From Limonium bicolor (lineage: Eukaryota > Streptophyta > Magnoliopsida > Caryophyllales > Plumbaginaceae), in assembly GCA_023374045.1 (NCBI GenBank), contig JAIOTZ010000139.1, forward strand, positions 18,367 to 82,366: a stretch of 64,000 nucleotides of DNA, given 5' to 3'. The notes under the pieces are model-generated. The model worked only from the letters and a program-made list of their open reading frames with translations, was not told the DNA's origin and made no database searches. Below, piece by piece: positions 58,246-64,000 of this stretch. How positions within the stretch are numbered: position 1 is the stretch's first letter; each line of letters starts with the position of its first letter. The translations under genes were made by a program, and so were the position numbers.

Positions 58246-59675
58246 GTGATAAGCCTCGGACTTATCATATATTATAGTCTAGAATTATAAGAATAATAGT
58301 CTAAATAAGGTTAAATAGCCATTATTTATGTTATATTATGTATAAAGCCTGTTATATATGTTCAGATTTATGTTTTATATGTTTTTATACAAGGAATAAA
58401 TTCTGATCAATTGACGCCGGGCGTGATGCCGGATACATAACTCATGGCAGCAGTGGAGCAGCTAGAAGGCAGGCCGGATGTAGTGCCGGGTAGAACCTAG
58501 CCGACACAAGTGAAGAGTCGTCACGGTTCGTCAGCAGATAGCAATTATTTACCGTTGACAATTCAACCGCTGCCGGGTATGGTGCCGGACATCCCCTGTC
58601 CAGCACAAGCATCGTTTCGCTCAGATTTGGCGGTTTCTATCGTCAAAGAAAAGCACGTGCGTTATTCGATGCCGGATGACATTGACCCGACATTCCACCG
58701 GGCACACATGGAATTTTGGAGTCTATAAATAGGCCGAGAGCCTATGCAATTTGACACATTCCAACATACCCCTACACTCCATTCACACTTCAATTCCTCA
58801 TCATCCCCCTGTTGGTGTCCAAGGAAGTTTTGCTCCACCATCTTCAAAGAAGAGGAGAAGATCTCTATCGGTTAACGCTATGATCATTTTCCTTCTCCTT
58901 CTTGTATCTCTTTTTTTGTTGTGAAAATGGTAAAGTAGAAATCCTTGTTTGTTCTTGTTTGGGGATGAATTTCTTCCTTGTAAACAATATGATTAATTCA
59001 ATATAATTCAAGCATTCATTAAGATTTGGTTCTCCTTACAAGTGAATGATGTTGGCCCCTTTATTCTCTTTGTGCAATTTCTACTTGAGGAAGAAAAGCC
59101 CAAGAGTATAATTGGTTAGGAAGTCTTAATGGTCTTTTTGGTTCCTTTTATGATTTAGGATTTAGCATCTAAGATTATGAATTAACCCATCTTCCCCCAC
59201 TATCTTGTTCGTTTTGTAGCATGATTTGCTCGATTCAATAATGGGTAGTGAGTTTCTTGTTGTCAGATCCGAAACAGGAAAGTGGCATTTACAACTTGAA
59301 CGTGCCGGGTGCACTGTCGGGTGTCTAGTGTCCGGCAGATTCAAAGTCTTTGAATTTACCATGCATCTGGTGTCCGGCGCATTCATTTGTTTGGTTTTGT
59401 TCGAGTCTTGAAGTTTCATTGCGTGATCATATTGGTGTTTGGTTGATAGTATTCCCGAATCTAGGACAAATCATTGTAAATACCATTTAGTTAGGATTTT
59501 AGTTAGTTATTTTAAGTTAAAATAGTTATTTACATTTCCTCCCTTGTTTAGAAAAGGTAATTACCGATGATTAGGATTAATTTTCTATTAAGTCCATTGA
59601 GTTTGATACTCTTGGTTGTAATTTGCTTACACTATATTCCGACCGAGATTTTTGCTACCCACAGTAGAGTTGTAG
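58246..59675 (+). mobile_element. LTR-like repeat, plus orientation (inverted partner of 1-1434)
   Basis: Begins TGATAAGCCTCGGACTTATCA and ends near CACAGTAGAGTTGTA. TATAAATAGGCCGAGAG at 58724 is a good core promoter, mirrored at about 942-953 in the other copy. GCCGGGTA/TGCCGGAC-type motifs recur through 58.4-58.7 and 59.3-59.4 kb. No PBS or coding domain follows, so it is probably a solo LTR. Family not recognised. Confidence 0.6.
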
Positions 59676-59785
59676 GATTCCTTTTATTATTTTATTCATT
59701 TTGTACATTCTTTACCCTACAAATTCTTTGTTAGCACCAGACGGCCAGACCACTCGTAGCCTGTAGCCTAACCAACAGCTACAGG

Positions 59786-60496
59786 TAAGGGTGACAATTT
59801 GGGTTGATGGGTCGGGTTGAAGCTTACCCATACCCAACCTGATTAAAATTGTATTGACCCATACCCAACCCAAAAAATCGGGTTACAAAGTTTCAACCCA
59901 TATAAAATGATTGAACCCAAACCTGACCCATTTAACCCATTTAAATACAAATACTTTTGTTTTTTGCAACATGATCAATCGTCCAAAAAAGTGTGCACAT
60001 GACGGTCATTTATTACAAATCTTTGTGTGCTGTTTCCCTAATGCCAACATTCTATTAAATGGGTTAATAATCTTAACTCATAGCATTTATTTTGTGCGGA
60101 TGAAATAGTGTAACGATGGAGTTTGCACGACTAATGATTGACATAGTATTTAGGTTTACAAACAAAAAGTGAATGAGAATGTATTTGGATTTATTAAACA
60201 ATTATTCGTGTGGGCCTAAAGAAGTGATAGTATTTTTGTTTGCTATTATACTAATGGTTATAGAATTAATACATATCCAAGAAAAATATATACATATTTA
60301 TTTATTTATATTTAAATTAAGTAAATGGGTCGGGTTTAATTCAGGTTAGGACCTTTAATCCATACTCAACCCATATATTTAATAGGTAACCCATACCCGA
60401 CCCATAAATTAAATGGTCAATAACCTTAACCCATACCCGCTACTTACGGGTTGGGTTTGGGTCGGGTTATCGGTTGGGTAAAAATTGCCACCCTTA
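59786..60496. mobile_element. Non-autonomous hAT element, 711 bp
   Basis: TIRs TAAGGGTGACAATTT and (complement of right end) TAAGGGTGGCAATTT, flanked by GCTACAGG (59778-59785) and ACTACAGG (60497-60504), an 8-bp TSD with one difference. Both subterminal regions are rich in short CCCAACCC/GGGTTGGG motifs in inverted orientation (ACCCATACCCAACC at left, GGTTGGGTTTGGGTCGGG at right). No transposase. Confidence 0.85.
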
Positions 60497-60504
60497 ACTA
60501 CAGG

Positions 60505-61356
60505 TGGTCTAGTTGCCTGACTTCTATGCCTCTTGTAGCCTGGATTCGGCTAGCTTGAAATGCATTTTTTGACGTGTTTAACCGTCCTAGAGTGATTCTT
60601 AGGGTGTGTCCTTAACCTTTTAACTTTCCTATGGTGGCTGTTAGGGTGAGTAGTGTAGAGTAATTTTTTTGAAGTCATTCTATACTTTATAATGTCATCA
60701 CTGACTCAACAGTTTTTTAGGGTTTGTGGTTTAGGGTCTAACAAAAGGTGTGTGATGTAGGGTAATTTTTTTTTAAGTTGTTATATATTTTATAATGTGG
60801 CTACTAACTTGACATGTTTTTAGGGTTTGTGGTGTAGGGTAATCTTTTTTGAAGTCGTTATATACTTTATAATGTCATCACTAACTCAACTGGTTTTAAG
60901 GTTGAACATGCCACTACAAACCCTAAAAATGTCTTCGATATTTTTTAGCTTTTCCTGTGGCGGTTTTTAGGGTGTGGTCTAGGGTATTCTTAAAAAAATG
61001 CGGAATTGGGCCTCCCAACAGATGGCCCTAAAGGGAGCTACGGGCTCTCTGGCCGCTAGGAACCTGTAGTGCCTCTAGCCGTCTGTCGGCTGTGGCGCCT
61101 ATAGTTTCCTGTCGGCTGCCTGTGACTACATTTAGTAAATTTCTGACTGCAAATAACAATTCTCAGCATATTGAATCTTCGGCACACCAGGTCATTGCAC
61201 AATGCATTAGCCACCTCATACCATACGGGATTCTAGCGATGAACTCGAGTAGGTTTTTTGAAGCTACTGGTATATATCTCTGTTGAAGTGTACAATGTCT
61301 TTTTTTACTTCTTATAATTAATGGCTTATGGCCAAAAACTTCACTAGCGTAGACCT
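60505..61356. repeat. Spacer with TTTAGGG-type tandem units
   Basis: 60600-60990 holds three or four units of AGGGTTTGTGGTTTAGGG with TTTGAAGTCRTTMTATACTTT, the family seen at 25846-26245 in the other orientation. 61000-61350 is unremarkable. Confidence 0.5.
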
Positions 61357-61647
61357 TGGTTTTTAAAACCGTGTATGAGGTGCGCCTAAGGTGTTGGCGA
61401 CATAAGGTGCTGAAGCTATCGCCATCGGTGTGGCAAGACGAACGCAGGTGAAGAGGCAGGCTGAGGGAGGCGAGGTGGACTAAGGCGCGCTGAGGAGTCG
61501 CCTGATTTATAGAGGAAGAAAATGCATAACGGGGAAAGTGACGCGAAGAAGATGTGAAGGAAGAGGATGAAGGTGGGTAGGTTTTTTTTTACTTCCATGA
61601 TCAATGGGATGTCGTTTTGATTTGTTGGGTAGGTTATTTTTATATTT

Positions 61648-63072
61648 GGGAAAACACAATATATCCCTATTTTCTTCGTAATTCACAATATACCCCTTTT
61701 TTTAAACTGTGTCACAAGATACCCATATTTTCTTTGCGAATTAAAAAAATACCCCTGTTTTCTTTGCGAATGAACAAAATACCCCTTTTTGCTAACGGCC
61801 GTCAAATACTCCGTTAACCTCCCCTGGAAAATGACTATTTTGCGCCTGACCCGTGTTTTTTTTTTTGAAAAATTCACAGTTTCGTTCTAGAATTACTATT
61901 TTAAAAAATGTAAAGTTTATAATATACCCCTATTTAAGTTTGTTGTTCACGAAATACCTCTGTTTATGTTTTGAAGTTCACAAGATACCCCTGTTTATGT
62001 TTTGTAGTTCACGGAATACTCTTATCACCCTGATCACCTGGCAAAGCATTGCCAAGTTTTCTCTTATTTTTCAAGTGTCTTCAGCCTCTTCATAATCCCA
62101 GAACAAATGTTGTTTGCATTCCAGTTCTCTGAGGTTTCTTGTCTCTCGAAATGTCTCACCAATAGCTGAGTATGAATCCCTATCATACACAATTAGACAC
62201 AATTATGACCAGAGACAAACTAGTATAGCATGGATTACTTACATTGTGGTAAATATCTTCAAGTAAAGAGTAGATTGGTTTAGTACTGTGGACAAACAAT
62301 AATGTCACAGGCATTGGGTTTAAAATGGCTACCTCTTGGTCGAACTCAGTAGTAGACCTGAACTTTTGTTTAGGGGGGGCAAAAAAAAGTTTGACACTAT
62401 TGTTTTTTAAAACATTATGTTATTTTGTATTTTCTAAAAATTTATATGAGCATTTTGCAAAATTTTAAAAGTTTCAGGGCCCGGGGGGGGGGGGGGGGGG
62501 GGGGGGTTCCTTTGCGTCCACCCCTGGTCAAACTTGTGTTATGCCTAGCACTATAATGGGATATCGCTCAAATATTTGAATGCACCATAATCCATCTGCC
62601 TAATGCGTGCAACTGTTTGGTAAGAGTTTGGTTGATTCCCTACGAGTAAAAGAAAGGATGCATTATAAAAGGTGCCGAAATAATATACAAAACGCAACTA
62701 GTGGCAATGTCCACAAAGTACCTTTATTTATGTTTTGAAGTTCACGAAATACCCCTAAGTAACAGGGGTATCTTGTGAACTTCAAAACATAAACAGGGTA
62801 TTTCATGAACACTAAACTTAATCATGGTTATATTATAAACTTTAAAATTTTCAAAAAAAAAGTAGCCATTCCAGAACGAAACTGTGAATAAAAAAAAGGT
62901 CAGGGGCAAAATAGTCATTTTCCAGGGAGGTTAACGGAGTATTTGACGGCCGTTAGTAAAAAGGGGTATTTTGTGAATTATCAAAGAAAACATGGATATC
63001 TTGTGACGCAGTTTCAAAAAAGGGGTATATTGTGAATTACGAAAGAAAACAGGGGTATACTGTGAATTTCCC
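61648..63072. mobile_element. Second palindromic (foldback) MULE-like element
   Basis: Starts GGGAAAACACAATATATCCC and ends TACTGTGAATTTCCC. The outer arms of about 430 bp are inverted copies (CGGCCGTCAAATACTCCGTT against AACGGAGTATTTGACGGCCG). Arms consist of units like AATTCACAATATACCCCTTT. Flanks TTTATATTT and TTTGTATTA agree at 7 of 9 bases, a worn 9-bp TSD. Its middle (about 62100-62700) is non-palindromic and includes a G run. Confidence 0.7.
62483..62506 (+). repeat. Homopolymer of 24 G
   Basis: Uninterrupted G run after GGGCCC. It lies in a worn copy resembling the G-rich hAT MITE at 37376-37593 (AGGGGGGGC at 62371). Length is likely unreliable in assemblies. Confidence 0.9.
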
Positions 63073-63567
63073 TTTGTATTATTATTCTAAATCTGGCAGC
63101 CTCATCCACCCACCCAAATTCTTATCTGTTCCCTTTCCCCACCATCTCTTTTTCCCTTTTCTTTTCCCCATTCTATCCTACCACCCACCATCCAAGCAGC
63201 CACGCAGAGCACACCCCTACCCCTACTTACTAGTCAGTGCAAGCAACAGGTAGATAAGTGTCTGCATTTTTTTGTCTACAACACGCAGAAACTGACAATG
63301 ATTCTACAAAAATGGTTGTGTTGTTTTAGTATTGGAAGACGTACTTTTGATGTTTAATGTAAAATATATGTTATTGTAAGCTTCTGTGCTATATAATGTG
63401 ACATTATGTTGTCTTGTATGTACAATTTGTAAGTTCATAACAATCTACAGCTGATTCTACAAAAACGGTCACCTTAAATACGTGATGCGTTCGCCTCGTC
63501 GCTTCATGCATCAACCCCAACCGCACTCATCGCCTCAGACCACCTCACGCATTTTAAAACCAAGGCA

Positions 63568-64000
63568 TGGATCAAAAATTGTACAACTGAACCCCTTTCT
63601 CTTTCCCTGCATAAAGCTCTTACAATAATATAGACACCATAGCTAACACTTGTCCCCTACTCTTCCACCTACAAGACATTTTACTTATTCGGGAATAGTT
63701 TTTAAAACTCAAATAGGGTTTCTTGTTCCCGAAAACCTTCTTCCTTGACTTTGCTTCGACCGCGGTCACTTCGTACTTTGGGACATCCTTCTTAGATGCT
63801 TCCTTTTTGGCTTTGGTCATGCGATGAACTCTTTCTTTATGAGGTTATCCATCTCCCTTCTCCCATCCAAAATTTCACAACCAAGCTCCTTAGCGAGTGT
63901 GAGCCTTTGTTATGCTTCTTCTTGCACGTTATCATTTTCTTGATCCTTTTCTATATCCATATAATTTGGCTCTTCAAAACCAAGGGGGAATTCAGGTTTG
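63568..64000 (-). pseudogene. Unrecognised coding remnant at the window edge
   Basis: The minus strand from the edge reads KPEFPLGFEEPNYMDIEKDQ, then a TAA after EEA, then LAKELGCEILDGRREMDNL and a second stop near the ATG at 63820, from which 66 codons run with a Lys-rich start (MTKAKKEASKKDVPKYE). The codon pattern looks like old coding sequence, possibly of a retroelement. I cannot identify it, and it continues outside the window. Confidence 0.3.

Larger units (their letters stand above)
61357..63567. mobile_element. TIR element enclosing a palindromic MULE
   Basis: CCTTGGTTTTTAAAACCG at 61357 and the complement of CCTTGGTTTTAAAATGCG at about 63567 are inverted, and both are followed by GAGG and GCG-rich sequence (AGGCGAGG, GACGAGGCG). 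The superfamily is not determined; I see no coding domain. The element at 61648-63072 lies inside. Confidence 0.5.

Overview
This window is plant nuclear DNA, almost certainly from an angiosperm. The evidence is GT-AG introns of plant size, a P-class pentatricopeptide repeat (PPR) gene, a plant-type Golgi nucleotide-sugar transporter, plant mobile domain (PMD) and MuDR-type sequences, and many plant transposon families. I cannot name the species. Only four loci look like host genes: a PPR gene broken by three frameshifts (20.0-23.1 kb), an intact 14-exon UTR6/CMP-sialic-acid-transporter-like gene (42.2-46.2 kb), an intact protein phosphatase methylesterase gene (52.65-56.5 kb) and a tRNA-Val(UAC) gene (57.3 kb, minus). 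The rest is transposons, their fragments and AT-rich spacer.

Layout. 1-1.43 kb is an LTR-like repeat; an inverted relative lies at 58.2-59.7 kb. 1.44-18.0 kb is one giant Mutator-like element (MULE) with terminal inverted repeats (TIRs) built of nested palindromes. It holds a PMD gene with 231-bp repeats in intron 1 and 192-bp repeats behind it, at least three short genes related to the N-terminal domain of its own transposase, and a degenerate MuDR-type transposase. A 3,967-bp solo LTR with a perfect 5-bp target-site duplication (TSD) is inserted in it. 18-20 kb is spacer with two MITEs, one packed with W-box motifs, ahead of the PPR gene. 23-28 kb is spacer with Stowaway- and Harbinger-type MITEs. 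28.15-29.68 kb is an almost fully palindromic MULE with a perfect 9-bp TSD. 29.9-39.3 kb is a minus-strand LARD-like LTR element with an initiator-Met primer binding site and no gag-pol. 39.3-41.3 kb is AT-rich spacer. After the transporter gene come an LTR-like block, a second W-box MITE and a run of Harbinger-type MITEs directly upstream of the methylesterase. 59.8-60.5 kb is a non-autonomous hAT element, and 61.4-63.6 kb is a TIR element containing a second palindromic MULE.

The part most worth attention is the giant MULE. PMD, transposase and stand-alone N-domain paralogues share one pair of TIRs. Five of its promoters have a TATA box about 100-118 bp before the start codon, and a divergent promoter carries about twelve 12-bp units containing AACGGCTA, close to the mitosis-specific MYB3R element. 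The transposase and PMD copies here are pseudogenes, so the element is dead but its design is readable. The transporter and methylesterase reading frames are intact over 404 and 322 codons, so frameshifts elsewhere are not simply explained by poor sequence.
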